From contig NZ_JAHSPF010000012.1 in the NCBI RefSeq assembly GCF_019132875.1, forward strand, positions 82,770-146,769: 64,000 bases of DNA. The letters run 5' to 3'. Source of the stretch: Erwinia phyllosphaerae. Lineage in GTDB: Bacteria > Pseudomonadota > Gammaproteobacteria > Enterobacterales > Enterobacteriaceae. The translations under genes were made by a program, and so were the position numbers. This document shows positions 9,545 through 22,138 of the stretch, piece by piece. The notes under the pieces are model-generated. The model made no database searches, was not told the origin of the DNA, and was given only the letters and a program-made list of their open reading frames with translations. The stretch's first letter is position 1. Each line of letters starts with the position of its first letter.

Positions 9545-10330
9545 TTAAATAATGTCGATGTCCGCCACGGAGGGAAAAACCCAGCTGGGGCGGAAAGGCA
9601 TGGCGTCTATATCGCTTAACGTCGACACGCCGGACAGCACCAGGATAGTTTCCAGCCCCGCCTGAAAGCCCGCCAGGATATCGGTACGCAGGTTATCACC
9701 GACAATCACCGTTTCTTCCGAGTGCGCCTGCATTTTATTTAGCGCGGCGCGCATGATCCACGGGCTGGGCTTGCCGACATAAAAAGGTGTTCTGCCCGAT
9801 ATCTTTTCAATACCCGCGCACAGCGCGCCGCAGGCCGGGACGAAACCGCGCGCGTGCGTGTCCGGGTTGGTAGCAATAAAGCGTGCGCCGTTGGCAACGA
9901 AATACGCGGCTTTATGCATCATGTCCCAGTTAAAGGAACGCGTCTCGCCAACGATAACAAAGTCGGGGTTGATATCCGTGATGGTAAACCCGGCTTTATA
10001 GAGTTCATGCACCAGTGCGCCTTCACCTACCACATAAGCCTTTTTGCCTTCCTGACGACGCAGGAAATCTGCCGTAGCCATCGCGGAGGTATAAAAAACG
10101 CTTTCCGGTAAATCGATACCGGCAGAGGAAAAGCGGTTAGCAAGATCCATCGAGGTCTGTGAAGGGTAGTTAGTCAGCACCACCAGCGGCATACCTTTAT
10201 CCAGAATCCGCTGTAGAAATTCGTTGGCACCGGGCACGGCCGTATTGTCGTGCATCAGCACGCCGTCAATATCGCAGATGACGTTTTTAATCGTCGTTTT
10301 TTCACTGTCGTTCAGGGTCAGAGCGCTCAT
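9545..10330 (-). CDS. nagD: HAD-family nucleotide phosphatase NagD
   Basis: HAD phosphatase with broad activity on nucleotide monophosphates (UMP and GMP in E. coli). The sequence gives 261 residues, about 11 more at the N-terminus than E. coli NagD. The catalytic DxD motif is D20-I-D22 (CDIDGVLMHDN), and the C-terminal GKPSPWIM and VGDNLRTDI motifs are present. The longer start is supported by a GGAAAG site at normal distance inside the end of nagC; a later start near TIKNV cannot be excluded. It is last in nagBACD. Confidence 0.94.
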   Translation of the reverse strand: MSALTLNDSEKTTIKNVICDIDGVLMHDNTAVPGANEFLQRILDKGMPLVVLTNYPSQTSMDLANRFSSAGIDLPESVFYTSAMATADFLRRQEGKKAYVVGEGALVHELYKAGFTITDINPDFVIVGETRSFNWDMMHKAAYFVANGARFIATNPDTHARGFVPACGALCAGIEKISGRTPFYVGKPSPWIMRAALNKMQAHSEETVIVGDNLRTDILAGFQAGLETILVLSGVSTLSDIDAMPFRPSWVFPSVADIDII

Positions 10331-10335
10331 TAACG

Positions 10336-11556
10336 TTAGCTTTCCAGTAAATGTTGCAACAAGATGCCATTCAGCATAGCGCGTTTAGCTAGCGCAAAGG
10401 CGCCTATAGCCGAACGGTGATCGATCTCAGAGCGCAATACCGGCAGGTTTTTGCGAAAGGCTTTCAACGCCTGAGTGTTAATGCAGCCTTCAATGGCAGG
10501 CAGGAGAACTTTATCCGCTTCGGTTATCTCACCGGCAATAACTACTTTTTGCGGATTAAATAAATTGATGGCAATGGCGATGGCTTTACCCAGGTGGCGG
10601 CCAACGTATTCAATCACTTCCGCTGCCAGCGCATCGCCACGATTTGCAGCCTTGCAGATTTTAGGCATCTGGCAGTCGTCCAGCGTCAACGAACTCGGGT
10701 AGCCCTGCTTAAGCAGGTGGCGCACGCGATTCTCAATGGCGCTGTTAGCGGCAATGGTTTCCAGACAGCCAAAATTGCCGCAGTGACAGCGTTCCCCCAG
10801 CGGATCAACCTGAATATGGCCCAGTTCGCCAACGTTGCCGTTGCTGCCAAGGAAAATATGGCCGTTAGTGATAATGCCCGCGCCTGTTCCGCGATGAACC
10901 CGCACCAGGATAGAATCCGCGCAGTCGCGGGATGCACCAAAGTAGTGCTCGGCCAGCGCCAGGCTGCGGATATCGTGACCGACAAAGCTGGTGACGTTAA
11001 AGCGTTTCTGGAGATTAGCCACCAGCGGCCAGTGCTGTACGGCGATATGCGGCATATAACGGATAACGCCGTTATTGGGATCGACAAGGCCCGGCAGGAT
11101 GACGGCGATAGCGATTAATTCACGTAGCTTGCGCTGATGCTGTTCGCAAAAGCCGGCAATAGCGTTAAAAAGCGCGTGCTCCAGCGTTTCCTGCGTGCGC
11201 TCCGGCAGGGCATAATCCTCCTGCGCCAGCACTTTACCGCTAAGATCGAACAGATTTAGCGTGGCGTCGTTGCGGCCCAGTCGAACGCCGATAGTGTTAA
11301 AACCACGCGTTTCGGCAACGATAGAAATGGCGCGACGGCCTCCGGTGGAGGCCTGCTGGTCGACTTCTTTTATCAGCCCGCGCTCAATCATCTGGCGGGT
11401 GATTTTAGTCACGCTGGCTGGCGCTAACTGGCTGTGCTCAGCAATTTGAATGCGCGATATCGGACCCTGCTGGTCGATAAGGCGGTAGACGGCCGCGCTG
11501 TTTAGCTGTTTAACAAGATCCACATTTCCTATTTGAGCCTGGCCGCCAGTGGTCAT
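10336..11556 (-). CDS. nagC: N-acetylglucosamine repressor NagC
   Basis: ROK-family transcriptional repressor released by GlcNAc-6-P; it controls nagBACD, nagE, chitoporin and chb genes. It is 406 residues, the same as E. coli. A winged HTH occupies residues ~20-75 (SRIQIAEHSQLAPASVTK) and the ROK zinc site is H247, C257, C259 and C264. It lies between nagA and nagD, so it represses its own operon. The chitin-uptake genes 6-15 kb away carry operator-like palindromes and are probable targets. Confidence 0.97.
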   Translation of the reverse strand: MTTGGQAQIGNVDLVKQLNSAAVYRLIDQQGPISRIQIAEHSQLAPASVTKITRQMIERGLIKEVDQQASTGGRRAISIVAETRGFNTIGVRLGRNDATLNLFDLSGKVLAQEDYALPERTQETLEHALFNAIAGFCEQHQRKLRELIAIAVILPGLVDPNNGVIRYMPHIAVQHWPLVANLQKRFNVTSFVGHDIRSLALAEHYFGASRDCADSILVRVHRGTGAGIITNGHIFLGSNGNVGELGHIQVDPLGERCHCGNFGCLETIAANSAIENRVRHLLKQGYPSSLTLDDCQMPKICKAANRGDALAAEVIEYVGRHLGKAIAIAINLFNPQKVVIAGEITEADKVLLPAIEGCINTQALKAFRKNLPVLRSEIDHRSAIGAFALAKRAMLNGILLQHLLES

Positions 11557-11563
11557 TCAGTTT

Positions 11564-12712
11564 CTACTCGCTTAAGACTTTGTCACCATTAACGAAAGTC
11601 TGGATTATTTGATAGTCACGGGTGAAAACCGTCAGGTTGGCCACTTTTCCGGCGGTGACTGAACCTAACTTATCCTCCACACCCATAGCACGGGCTGGGT
11701 AGAGCGTTGCCATTCTGAGCGCCTCATCCAGCGCAATGCCTGCATGTTCGACGCTGTTCGCCACAGCTTCGATCATGGTTAGCGCAGAGCCGCTGAGCGT
11801 GCCGTTCTCGTCAACGCAAAGTCCATCCCGATAGTATATTGTTTTTCCAGCGAAAATGAACCGATCAATGGTCGCACCAGCTGGCGCGGTGGCGTCGGTA
11901 ACCAGCACCAGCTTATCGCCCTTAATGCGCTTTGCATTACGGATGTTAACGTAATCAACGTGTAAACCATCGGCGATAATGCCGCAATAAACGTCAGGTG
12001 AGTCGAATAAAGTGCCGATAAGCCCCGGTTCGCGGCCCGTTAAGGCAGGCATCGCATTATAAAGATGGGTGGCAAAGCTGATTCCGGCAGAAAGGCCTTT
12101 GCGCGCTTCGGCGCTGGTGGCGTGCGAGTGACCCGCAGAGATAACAATACCGGCATTGCGTAACTGACGGATAACCGCAGCGTCAACCTGCTCGGGAGCC
12201 AGCGTTATCTTGGCGATGACGTCACTATTCTCACAAAGAAAATCGACCAGCGCCTTATCTGGCGAACGAATTAATGCGGCATCATGCGTCCCTTTTTTTA
12301 AAGGATTTAACCACGGCCCCTCAAGATGCAGACCCAGCGCCTGATTCGCGTTCTGCGCCAGGTAAGCGCGCATTACCTCTACCGCGCGCTTCATTAACTC
12401 GTCGGTACTGGTAATAAGAGTAGGCAGAAAACTGGTGCAGCCAGATTTTTCGTTAGCTTTCTGCATAGTGTGCAGGGTAGCGACGCTAAGGGCCTCAAGA
12501 CTGTCATTAAACTGCACGCCGCCGCAGCCGTTAAGCTGTAAATCGATAAAGCCGGGAGCAATAAACGCGCCGTCAACGCGCTGCAAAGTGATACCAGCAG
12601 GCAACTCTTCCAGCCTGCAAACCTGGTCAATCAAGCCATCGCGGATCACTACGGCATGATTATCCAGAATTTCGTAGCCGGTAAAAATACGGCCATGAGT
12701 TAAAGCAAACAT
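11564..12712 (-). CDS. nagA: N-acetylglucosamine-6-phosphate deacetylase
   Basis: Converts GlcNAc-6-P to glucosamine-6-P and acetate, removing the NagC inducer. It is 382 residues as in E. coli. The metal and catalytic residues E131, H143, H195 and H216 are at the same positions as in the E. coli enzyme (LHLEGPW, AGHSHAT, THLYNAM). The start has a GGGAG Shine-Dalgarno. It is separated from nagB by a 52-bp gap holding a 10-bp inverted repeat. Confidence 0.97.
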   Translation of the reverse strand: MFALTHGRIFTGYEILDNHAVVIRDGLIDQVCRLEELPAGITLQRVDGAFIAPGFIDLQLNGCGGVQFNDSLEALSVATLHTMQKANEKSGCTSFLPTLITSTDELMKRAVEVMRAYLAQNANQALGLHLEGPWLNPLKKGTHDAALIRSPDKALVDFLCENSDVIAKITLAPEQVDAAVIRQLRNAGIVISAGHSHATSAEARKGLSAGISFATHLYNAMPALTGREPGLIGTLFDSPDVYCGIIADGLHVDYVNIRNAKRIKGDKLVLVTDATAPAGATIDRFIFAGKTIYYRDGLCVDENGTLSGSALTMIEAVANSVEHAGIALDEALRMATLYPARAMGVEDKLGSVTAGKVANLTVFTRDYQIIQTFVNGDKVLSE

Positions 12713-12725
12713 AATATTCTCCCGG

Positions 12726-12751
12726 CGTTACCGGCCCGGCGGCCGGTAACG
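12726..12751. repeat. nagB-nagA intercistronic inverted repeat
   Basis: CGTTACCGGC and GCCGGTAACG form a perfect 10-bp stem around a 6-nt loop between the nagB stop and the nagA start. There is no T run, so it is more likely an mRNA-stabilising hairpin than a terminator. Confidence 0.7.
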
Positions 12752-12764
12752 TTGTGCAGATGAG

Positions 12765-13565
12765 TTACAGATTTTCCATGTTTTCCGCTTCGATTTCGCG
12801 GAAATATCTGACTGTTTTAACCTTAAGCTCCATCGTCGCGGGTTCATCACAGACGACGATGGATTTCGCATGCAGCTGTAAACAGCTGATAGTCCACATA
12901 TGGTTCACGTTGCCTTCTACCGCCGCCTGGAGCGCCAGCGCTTTAACGTGACCCGTGACCAGAATCATAACTTCTTCCGCATCCAGCAGCGTTCCTACAC
13001 CCACCGTCAGGGCATACTTCGGCACCTGATTTACGTCGCCATCAAAAAAGCGCGAGTTAGCCACGCGCGTCTCATGCGTGAGCGTTTTAATACGCGTACG
13101 GGATGCAAGAGAGGAGGCCGGTTCGTTAAAGGCGATATGCCCGTCGTTGCCAACGCCTCCCATAAACAGGTGGATTTTACCCAATGCACGGATTTTCTCT
13201 TCATACTGGCGACATTCTGCGTCAATATCTGGCGCGTTGCCATTCAGAAGATTGATGTTTTCGCGTTGAATATCAACGTGGTCAAAAAAGTTACGATACA
13301 TAAAGCTGTGGTAGCTTTCCGGATGCTCTTTCGGCAGGCCAACATATTCGTCCATATTGAACGTAACCACATGCTTAAAGCTTACCTGGCCCGCTTTATG
13401 CATCTCAACGAGATGACGATAGGCTTCCAGCGGCGTGCCGCCGGTAGGCAGACCCAGTACGAAAGGACGTTCAGCGGTAGGCTGGAAGGCGTTAATACGA
13501 TTGACGATGTGACGGGCGGCCCATTTACCGACCTGGTTTGGTGTTGAAAGCGGGATCAGTCTCAT
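12765..13565 (-). CDS. nagB: glucosamine-6-phosphate deaminase
   Basis: Allosteric isomerase/deaminase giving fructose-6-P and ammonia from glucosamine-6-P. It is 266 residues; the catalytic residues D72, D141, H143 and E148 ([19 protein letters not shown]) sit at the E. coli numbering. It is the first gene of nagBACD, divergent from nagE across a 325-bp control region. Confidence 0.97.
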   Translation of the reverse strand: MRLIPLSTPNQVGKWAARHIVNRINAFQPTAERPFVLGLPTGGTPLEAYRHLVEMHKAGQVSFKHVVTFNMDEYVGLPKEHPESYHSFMYRNFFDHVDIQRENINLLNGNAPDIDAECRQYEEKIRALGKIHLFMGGVGNDGHIAFNEPASSLASRTRIKTLTHETRVANSRFFDGDVNQVPKYALTVGVGTLLDAEEVMILVTGHVKALALQAAVEGNVNHMWTISCLQLHAKSIVVCDEPATMELKVKTVRYFREIEAENMENL

Positions 13566-13670
13566 GTTTTACCTCATATAAGCGATATCTGGAAAGCTAT
13601 CTGCGGCGCGCGTGGGGCTACTATAAGCGTAACCTGTTGCCACCGGGCACCGCGAAAAAGAAAAACTTTG

Positions 13671-13691
13671 TTTTTTTTCAGGATAAAATAA
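13671..13691. promoter_or_regulatory. probable NagC operator, nagB side
   Basis: Read towards nagB it is TTATTTTATCC followed by GAAAAAAAA, an A/T-armed palindrome like the E. coli nagB operator. Its centre is at 13681, 94 bp from the centre of the nagE-side site, close to nine helical turns. Confidence 0.6.
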
Positions 13692-13736
13692 GTTGTGGGC
13701 TATAGCCAGTATAACCCAAATAAATTGTGCCTCATT

Positions 13737-13752
13737 AATGATGGGTATCACA
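13737..13752. promoter_or_regulatory. candidate CRP site between nagB and nagE
   Basis: AATGA-TGGGTA-TCACA matches 8 of 10 conserved CRP positions. Its centre (13744.5) lies about 61.5 bp upstream of the start predicted from the TACACT -10 of nagE, a standard class I spacing. Confidence 0.5.
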
Positions 13753-13763
13753 AAAACAACGGT

Positions 13764-13786
13764 TTTAATTTGCGTGGCGAATTAAA
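13764..13786. promoter_or_regulatory. probable NagC operator, nagE side
   Basis: A 23-bp near-perfect palindrome with arms TTTAATTTGC and GCGAATTAAA (one mismatch) around a 3-bp centre. It overlaps the candidate nagE -35, so bound NagC would block polymerase. Confidence 0.65.
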
Positions 13787-13799
13787 TTTTCTCTACACT
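13770..13799 (+). promoter_or_regulatory. candidate nagE promoter
   Basis: TTGCGT (13770-13775) and TACACT (13794-13799) lie 18 bp apart, with the -35 inside the operator-like palindrome. It lies about 90 bp before the nagE GTG. Confidence 0.45.
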
Positions 13800-13890
13800 G
13801 CGTCAGATGATTTCATGCCAGACCACTGGCAGCCTGCCGTTATAAAAACATCACATAACTGGCGCCTTAACGGCTCTTATAGGGGGAATA

Positions 13891-15837
13891 GTGAATATTT
13901 TAGGATTTTTTCAAAGGCTAGGGCGCTCGTTACAGCTGCCGATAGCCGTGCTGCCGGTAGCCGCGTTAATGCTGCGCTTTGGCCAGCCGGACCTGCTCAA
14001 TATGCCGTTTATCGCCCAGGCGGGCGGCGCAATTTTTGACAATCTGGCCCTTATTTTTGCTATCGGGGTGGCCTCTACCTGGTCTAAAGACAACGCCGGC
14101 GCGGCCGCTCTGGCAGGCGCGGTAGGCTATTTTATTCTGACCAAGGCGATGGTCACCATCAATCCGGCCGTCAATATGGGCGTGCTGGCGGGTATCATTA
14201 CCGGGCTGGTAGCGGGTGCAACCTACAACCGCTGGTCCGATATTAAGCTGCCCGATTTCCTCAGCTTCTTCGGCGGGAAACGTTTTGTTCCTATTGCTAC
14301 GGGGTTCTTCTGTTTGATCCTGGCCGCCGTCTTTGGTTACGTCTGGCCACCGGTGCAAAACGCTATTCAGGCAGGCGGCGAGTGGATTGTTTCCGCTGGC
14401 GCGTTCGGCGCGGGCATTTTTGGCTTTGTTAACCGTTTACTGATCCCTACCGGCCTACACCAGGTATTGAACACCATCGCCTGGTTCCAGATTGGCGACT
14501 TCACCAACGCGGCAGGTACGGTTTTCCATGGCGACATCAACCGCTTCTATGCCGGTGACGGCACGGCGGGCATGTTTATGTCCGGCTTCTTCCCCATCAT
14601 GATGTTCGGCCTGCCGGGCGCGGCGCTGGCAATGTATATGGCAGCACCTAAAGAGCGTCGTCCTATGGTTGGCGGTATGCTGCTTTCCGTGGCCGTCACC
14701 GCCTTTTTAACCGGCGTTACGGAGCCGCTGGAATTCCTGTTTATGTTCCTGGCGCCAATGCTTTATTTGATCCACGCCGTGCTGACGGGGATCAGCCTGT
14801 ACGTGGCAACCGCGCTAAACATTCACGCCGGTTTCTCCTTCTCCGCAGGCGCAATCGACTATGCGCTAATGTACAAACTGCCGGCGGCCAGCAGCAACGT
14901 CTGGATGCTGTTGGTGATGGGCGCCATTGCATTTGTTCTCTACTTTGTCCTGTTCAGCGCGGTTATCCGCATGCTGAATCTGAAAACGCCCGGTCGTGAA
15001 GAGGCGGGCGAGCAGGTCACCGAAGAAGCCAACAGCAATACTGAGGAAGGGCTGGAGCAGCTGTCCCGTCAGTACATCGCTGCCGTAGGCGGTTCTGACA
15101 ACCTTAAGGTTATTGATGCCTGTATCACTCGCCTGCGCCTTTCCGTTAAAGATTCCGCCCAGGTAAACGATGCGGCCTGTAAGCGCCTGGGCGCTTCTGG
15201 CGTCGTGAAGCTGAACAAGCAAACCATTCAGGTAATTATTGGAGCAAAAGCAGAGTCCGTTGCGGAAGCGATGAAAAAGATCGTCGCGAAAGGGCCTGTT
15301 GCGCCAGTAGCGGTAAGTGCCTCTCCGGTCACGGCTACGGCAACGGCACCCGTTCAGGCTAAACCGGCAGCAGGTAAAACCGTTGTTGAAACGCTGCTGG
15401 CACCGGTTAGCGGCACGGTGGTCGCACTGGAGCAGGTCCCTGATGAGGCTTTTGCCAGCAAAGCCGTCGGCGAAGGTCTGGCCATCAGCCCAACCGGCAA
15501 CGTGGTAGTTGCACCCGCCAGCGGCACCGTATTAAAGATTTTCAATACCAATCACGCATTCTGCCTGGAAACGGACAAAGGCGTGGAGCTTGTAGTGCAT
15601 ATGGGGATTGATACCGTTGCGCTGGCGGGTAAAGGCTTTACGCGGCTGGTGGAAGAGGGCGCTCAGGTCAGCGCTGGCCAGCCCGTGCTGGAAATGGATC
15701 TGGCCTGGCTGAACAGCAATGCGAAGTCGATGATAAGCCCGGTTGTCGTCACTAACATGGATGACTTTAGCGGCATCAAGCTAACCGCCGGGGAAACGGT
15801 GGTAGCAGGCGAGAGCCGTCTCTTTGAGATAAGCTAA
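13891..15837 (+). CDS. nagE: N-acetylglucosamine PTS permease, EIICBA
   Basis: Single-chain phosphotransferase transporter that imports GlcNAc as GlcNAc-6-P. It is 648 residues: membrane IIC (~1-370), IIB (~390-470) with phospho-Cys C411 (DACITRLRL), an Ala/Pro linker, and IIA with phospho-His H570 (VVHMGIDTV). The start is GTG after AGGGGG, giving MNILGFFQRL as in E. coli. Divergent from nagB, it supplies the substrate for the nagA/nagB route and the NagC inducer. Confidence 0.97.
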   Translation: MNILGFFQRLGRSLQLPIAVLPVAALMLRFGQPDLLNMPFIAQAGGAIFDNLALIFAIGVASTWSKDNAGAAALAGAVGYFILTKAMVTINPAVNMGVLAGIITGLVAGATYNRWSDIKLPDFLSFFGGKRFVPIATGFFCLILAAVFGYVWPPVQNAIQAGGEWIVSAGAFGAGIFGFVNRLLIPTGLHQVLNTIAWFQIGDFTNAAGTVFHGDINRFYAGDGTAGMFMSGFFPIMMFGLPGAALAMYMAAPKERRPMVGGMLLSVAVTAFLTGVTEPLEFLFMFLAPMLYLIHAVLTGISLYVATALNIHAGFSFSAGAIDYALMYKLPAASSNVWMLLVMGAIAFVLYFVLFSAVIRMLNLKTPGREEAGEQVTEEANSNTEEGLEQLSRQYIAAVGGSDNLKVIDACITRLRLSVKDSAQVNDAACKRLGASGVVKLNKQTIQVIIGAKAESVAEAMKKIVAKGPVAPVAVSASPVTATATAPVQAKPAAGKTVVETLLAPVSGTVVALEQVPDEAFASKAVGEGLAISPTGNVVVAPASGTVLKIFNTNHAFCLETDKGVELVVHMGIDTVALAGKGFTRLVEEGAQVSAGQPVLEMDLAWLNSNAKSMISPVVVTNMDDFSGIKLTAGETVVAGESRLFEIS

Positions 15838-15879
15838 CAATCGACAGCGAGGCGGGCCAGCCGTGCCGCCATTAACGCA

Positions 15880-15907
15880 GGGCGGGAAGCGATTCCCGCC
15901 CTTTTTT
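15880..15907 (+). terminator. terminator of nagE
   Basis: GGGCGGGAA and TTCCCGCCC form a perfect 9-bp stem with a GCGA tetraloop followed by TTTTTT. Confidence 0.92.
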
Positions 15908-16001
15908 ACGTTATATGCTAACAAACGGTTGTTTCCCTTCCCGGCTTTGTGGATCATAATCCGTTATTTCACGTATCAGAGTAATTCCAGAGGAAAATGA
16001 G

Positions 16002-17669
16002 ATGAGTGAGGCAGAAGCCCGCCCAACTAACTTTATTCGTCAGATCATTGACGAAGATCTGGCGAACGGTAAGCACAACAGCGTGCATACCCGCTTCCCA
16101 CCGGAGCCGAACGGCTATCTGCATATTGGCCACGCCAAGTCTATCTGCCTGAACTTTGGTATTGCCCAGGATTACCAGGGACAATGTAATCTGCGCTTTG
16201 ATGATACGAACCCGGTAAAAGAAGATCTGGAGTACGTTGAATCAATCAAACGTGACGTGCAGTGGCTGGGCTTCGAGTGGAGCGGCGACGTCCGTTACTC
16301 CTCTGACTATTTTGACCAGCTGCATCACTATGCTGTTGAGTTAATCAATAAAGGTCTGGCCTATGTTGACGAACTATCACCGGAGCAAATCCGCGAGTAT
16401 CGCGGCACTCTGACGTCGCCCGGCAAAAACAGTCCTTATCGCGATCGCAGCGTGGCAGAAAACCTGGCGCTGTTTGAAAAAATGCGCAACGGCGAATTTG
16501 CTGAAGGCAGTGCCTGCCTGCGTGCCAAAATCGATATGGCCTCCAGCTTTATCGTCCTGCGCGATCCGGTCATTTACCGTATCAAATTTGCTGAACACCA
16601 CCAGACCGGCAATAAATGGTGCATCTATCCGATGTACGATTTTACCCACTGCATTTCCGATGCGCTGGAAGGGATCACGCACTCGCTCTGTACGCTGGAA
16701 TTCCAGGACAACCGCCGTTTATATGACTGGGTGCTGGACAATATCACCATCCCAACGCATCCACGGCAGTACGAGTTTTCTCGCCTGAATCTTGAATACG
16801 CCATCATGTCCAAGCGCAAGCTGAACCTGCTGGTAACCGAAAAGGTTGTCGAGGGCTGGGACGATCCGCGTATGCTGACCGTTTCCGGGCTGCGCCGTCG
16901 CGGCTATTCCGCCGCCTCGATCCGCGAGTTCTGCCGCCGTATCGGCATTACCAAACAGGACAATATCGTCGAGATGGCGTCGCTGGAGTCGTGCATTCGT
17001 GACGACCTGAACGAAAATGCGCCGCGTGCAATGGCGGTTCTTGACCCGGTTAAGCTGGTGATTGAAAACCTGCCGGCTAATCACGAAGAAATTATCACCA
17101 TGCCGAACCATCCGAACAAGCCAGAGATGGGAACGCGTGAGGTGCCGTTTAGCCGTGAAGTGTACATCGATCGCGCCGACTTCCGTGAAGAAGCCAACAA
17201 GCACTACAAGCGTCTGGTGCTGGGTAAGGAAGTGCGCTTGCGCAACGCTTACGTCATTAAGGCCGAGCGTGTGGCGAAGGACGAAGCGGGCAATATCACC
17301 TGCCTGTTCTGTACCTGCGACGTGGATACGCTGAGTAAAGATCCTGCCGATGGCCGCAAGGTTAAAGGCGTGATTCACTGGGTTTCTGCCGAGCATGCGC
17401 TCCCGGCTGAATTCCGTCTGTACGATCGCCTGTTCAGCGTGCCGAATCCGGCAGCGGCGGAAGATTTCCTGACCACTATCAATCCGGAGTCGCTGGTTAT
17501 TCGTCAGGGCTTTGTTGAACCGGGTTTGAAAACGGCAGAAGCTTCCAGCCCTTACCAGTTTGAGCGTGAAGGCTACTTCTGTGCGGACAGCGTTTACTCC
17601 AGCAGCAGCAAGCTGGTCTTTAACCGTACCGTGGGTTTACGCGACACCTGGACGAAAGCGGGCGAATAA
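16002..17669 (+). CDS. glnS: glutaminyl-tRNA synthetase
   Basis: Class I aminoacyl-tRNA synthetase charging tRNA-Gln; four tRNA-Gln genes lie 9 kb away. It is 555 residues (E. coli 554), with the HIGH motif (HIGHAKS, about residue 43), the KMSKS-type motif IMSKRK near residue 270, and the C-terminal beta-barrel anticodon-binding domains. It sits between nagE and chitoporin as in E. coli. Confidence 0.97.
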   Translation: MSEAEARPTNFIRQIIDEDLANGKHNSVHTRFPPEPNGYLHIGHAKSICLNFGIAQDYQGQCNLRFDDTNPVKEDLEYVESIKRDVQWLGFEWSGDVRYSSDYFDQLHHYAVELINKGLAYVDELSPEQIREYRGTLTSPGKNSPYRDRSVAENLALFEKMRNGEFAEGSACLRAKIDMASSFIVLRDPVIYRIKFAEHHQTGNKWCIYPMYDFTHCISDALEGITHSLCTLEFQDNRRLYDWVLDNITIPTHPRQYEFSRLNLEYAIMSKRKLNLLVTEKVVEGWDDPRMLTVSGLRRRGYSAASIREFCRRIGITKQDNIVEMASLESCIRDDLNENAPRAMAVLDPVKLVIENLPANHEEIITMPNHPNKPEMGTREVPFSREVYIDRADFREEANKHYKRLVLGKEVRLRNAYVIKAERVAKDEAGNITCLFCTCDVDTLSKDPADGRKVKGVIHWVSAEHALPAEFRLYDRLFSVPNPAAAEDFLTTINPESLVIRQGFVEPGLKTAEASSPYQFEREGYFCADSVYSSSSKLVFNRTVGLRDTWTKAGE

Positions 17670-17682
17670 CGCTTTTATTAAT

Positions 17683-17713
17683 AAAAAAGCAGCCTTCGGG
17701 CTGCTTTTTTTTT
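17683..17713 (+). terminator. terminator of glnS
   Basis: AGCAGCC-TTCG-GGCTGCT stem-loop flanked by an A run and nine Ts, 14 bp after the glnS stop. Confidence 0.92.
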
Positions 17714-17806
17714 GAATATAATATTTATTATATTAACGTGCATCTTACAAAAAAATTATAACCTGTCGTAGGTCATACTTTTCGTTGTCAATAATTGTTA
17801 TTAATT

Positions 17807-17829
17807 GATAGTTCGCGCCGCGAAAAATA
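17807..17829. promoter_or_regulatory. probable NagC-type operator upstream of chitoporin 1
   Basis: Perfect 6-bp arms TTCGCG and CGCGAA around one C, embedded in A/T arms, about 90 bp before the chiP start. NagC controls chiP in E. coli; here the assignment is by symmetry and position. A related sequence lies before the second chitoporin. Confidence 0.45.
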
Positions 17830-17907
17830 TAATTACCGCGCAGTAAGGTAAATACTTTTTATTTTTAGGGTTTTGTTTATTTGTCATTATAAGAGAAGGA
17901 TTTCTCA

Positions 17908-19311
17908 ATGCACTCTTTCAATTCAATGCGAAAAGCACTGGCGATAGCTGTTGCCTGTAGTTCTGCTCTTGTCGGCAGCTTTTATTCTCCTGTTTCTGTC
18001 GCCGCAGGGTTTATTGATGATTCTACGCTAACCGGTGGTGTTTATTATTGGCAGCGGCAGCGAGACAGAAAGGAGATGGACCCTGTCCATAACCAGTACG
18101 GCCAGTATACGGAAAATCTTCATCATTCTACTTTTAACGGCAACCTCGATTTCTCTTCAGGCTATGCAGCTGATTTTGTCGGTCTGGATCTGGGCGTATA
18201 TGGTGCGCTACAGCTGGCCGGAACAGGACCGGCCGCACCGAATGAAATTGCCTTCAGTCGTGCTAAAAATCGCTGGGGCGAGCAATTCGACGGCGATGCT
18301 AATGGCGCCTCTTTTTATAAAGCGGCCATAAAAGTTAAACATGATAATTACTGGTTAAGAGCCGGTTATATTCAACCAGAAGGCCAGACGTTACTTATGC
18401 CGCAATGGGGCTTTGTTCCGGGAACCTATCGTGGTTTTGAAGTCGGTTCCGTTTATGATTTTGAAGATGCTGGCGCGCTCTCTTTATCTTATATCTGGAC
18501 GGATCGTTATAAATCCCCCTGGTATCGGCAGATGTATAAATTCCGCAAGCCCGATCTAACAACTGAAATTAACTATCTGCATTCCGTCGGCGTTAAATAT
18601 GACTTCAAAAATAAGCTGGTGCTGGAAGGCGCGCTCGGCCAGGCCGGCAATTATATGGAGCAATACTTTACCAAAGCTTCCTGGGCGTTTCCCGTAGCCG
18701 GCAACGATCTGCGTACCAGCTGGCAGTTTTACGGCGCGCGCGATAAAGAGCACGGCGGCGCAAATAATATTAACGACGTGTATGACGGACTGGCCTGGCT
18801 ACAGGCTATCACGCTGGGCTATACCACCGGCCCGTTTGACTGGCGGCTCGAAGGCACCATGGTGAAAGCTCGCGGCAATCAGGGCTTCTTTCTGGCGCGT
18901 ATGACACCGGTTGGTTCGACCTCGAACGGGCGCAATGACGTATGGTGGGACTCCCGCAGCGATTTCAACGCTAATGGAGAAAAATCACTGTATGGCGGCG
19001 TGATGTATAACCTGAAAAACTGGCAGCTTCCCGCCTGGGCAATCGGCACCTCTTACGCCTATGGCTGGGATGCTCGTCCGTCAACCAATCCGGCTTACGA
19101 CCAGAGCCAGCGCCGCAGCGAATCCGCCTGGAACATGGATCTACGCTATACGGTGCAGGAAGGGCGTGCCAAAGATACGCAGATCAACCTTCACTATACC
19201 CGTTACAAAAACCACTCCTCTATTCCGAGCTTCAGCAACGGTTACGGAAATATGTTCCAGGACGAAAAAGACGTAAGGCTGACGGTTATCGCACCTTTCA
19301 CCGTGTTTTGA
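17908..19311 (+). CDS. chiP: chitoporin, OprD-family outer-membrane channel (copy 1)
   Basis: Outer-membrane porin for chito-oligosaccharides. It is 467 residues. The signal peptide ends near residue 32 (SVAA, then GFIDDSTLTGG); the mature chain has alternating amphipathic strands and ends in Phe (APFTVF), the usual Bam signal. It matches E. coli ChiP along its length, including SDFNANGEK and YGNMFQDE. The ATG has AAGGA at a good distance. A terminator-like hairpin separates it from chb 1. The leader holds AGAGAAGGATTTC, only partly like the ChiX pairing site known from E. coli. Confidence 0.93.
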   Translation: MHSFNSMRKALAIAVACSSALVGSFYSPVSVAAGFIDDSTLTGGVYYWQRQRDRKEMDPVHNQYGQYTENLHHSTFNGNLDFSSGYAADFVGLDLGVYGALQLAGTGPAAPNEIAFSRAKNRWGEQFDGDANGASFYKAAIKVKHDNYWLRAGYIQPEGQTLLMPQWGFVPGTYRGFEVGSVYDFEDAGALSLSYIWTDRYKSPWYRQMYKFRKPDLTTEINYLHSVGVKYDFKNKLVLEGALGQAGNYMEQYFTKASWAFPVAGNDLRTSWQFYGARDKEHGGANNINDVYDGLAWLQAITLGYTTGPFDWRLEGTMVKARGNQGFFLARMTPVGSTSNGRNDVWWDSRSDFNANGEKSLYGGVMYNLKNWQLPAWAIGTSYAYGWDARPSTNPAYDQSQRRSESAWNMDLRYTVQEGRAKDTQINLHYTRYKNHSSIPSFSNGYGNMFQDEKDVRLTVIAPFTVF

Positions 19312-19339
19312 TTTAGCAAACGTCAGGGCAAATCACCAG

Positions 19340-19376
19340 AGGCGACAGAGCTTTACCAGCATCCTGTCGCCTTTTT
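19340..19376 (+). terminator. terminator or attenuator between chiP 1 and chb 1
   Basis: AGGCGACAG and CTGTCGCCT form a 9-bp stem followed by TTTTT, in the 109 bp between the two genes. chb 1 must depend on read-through or on an unseen promoter. Confidence 0.8.
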
Positions 19377-19420
19377 AACTGCCGTGGTCAGGAAAACTCT
19401 TCAACACTATGAGGGAAATG

Positions 19421-22078
<2,658 letters not shown>

Positions 22079-22138
22079 AACGGCAACGTTCGCAGAACGT
22101 AAAAATATGCTCCGTTATTGGCGCCTACCAAAAATCTG

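Larger units (their letters stand above)
13566..13890. other. nagB-nagE divergent control region
   Basis: A non-coding 325 bp with, in order, a nagB-side operator-like palindrome, a CRP-like site and a nagE-side operator overlapping a candidate nagE promoter (each listed separately). The arrangement resembles the E. coli NagC repression loop. Nothing else was recognised in the rest of the gap. Confidence 0.8.
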
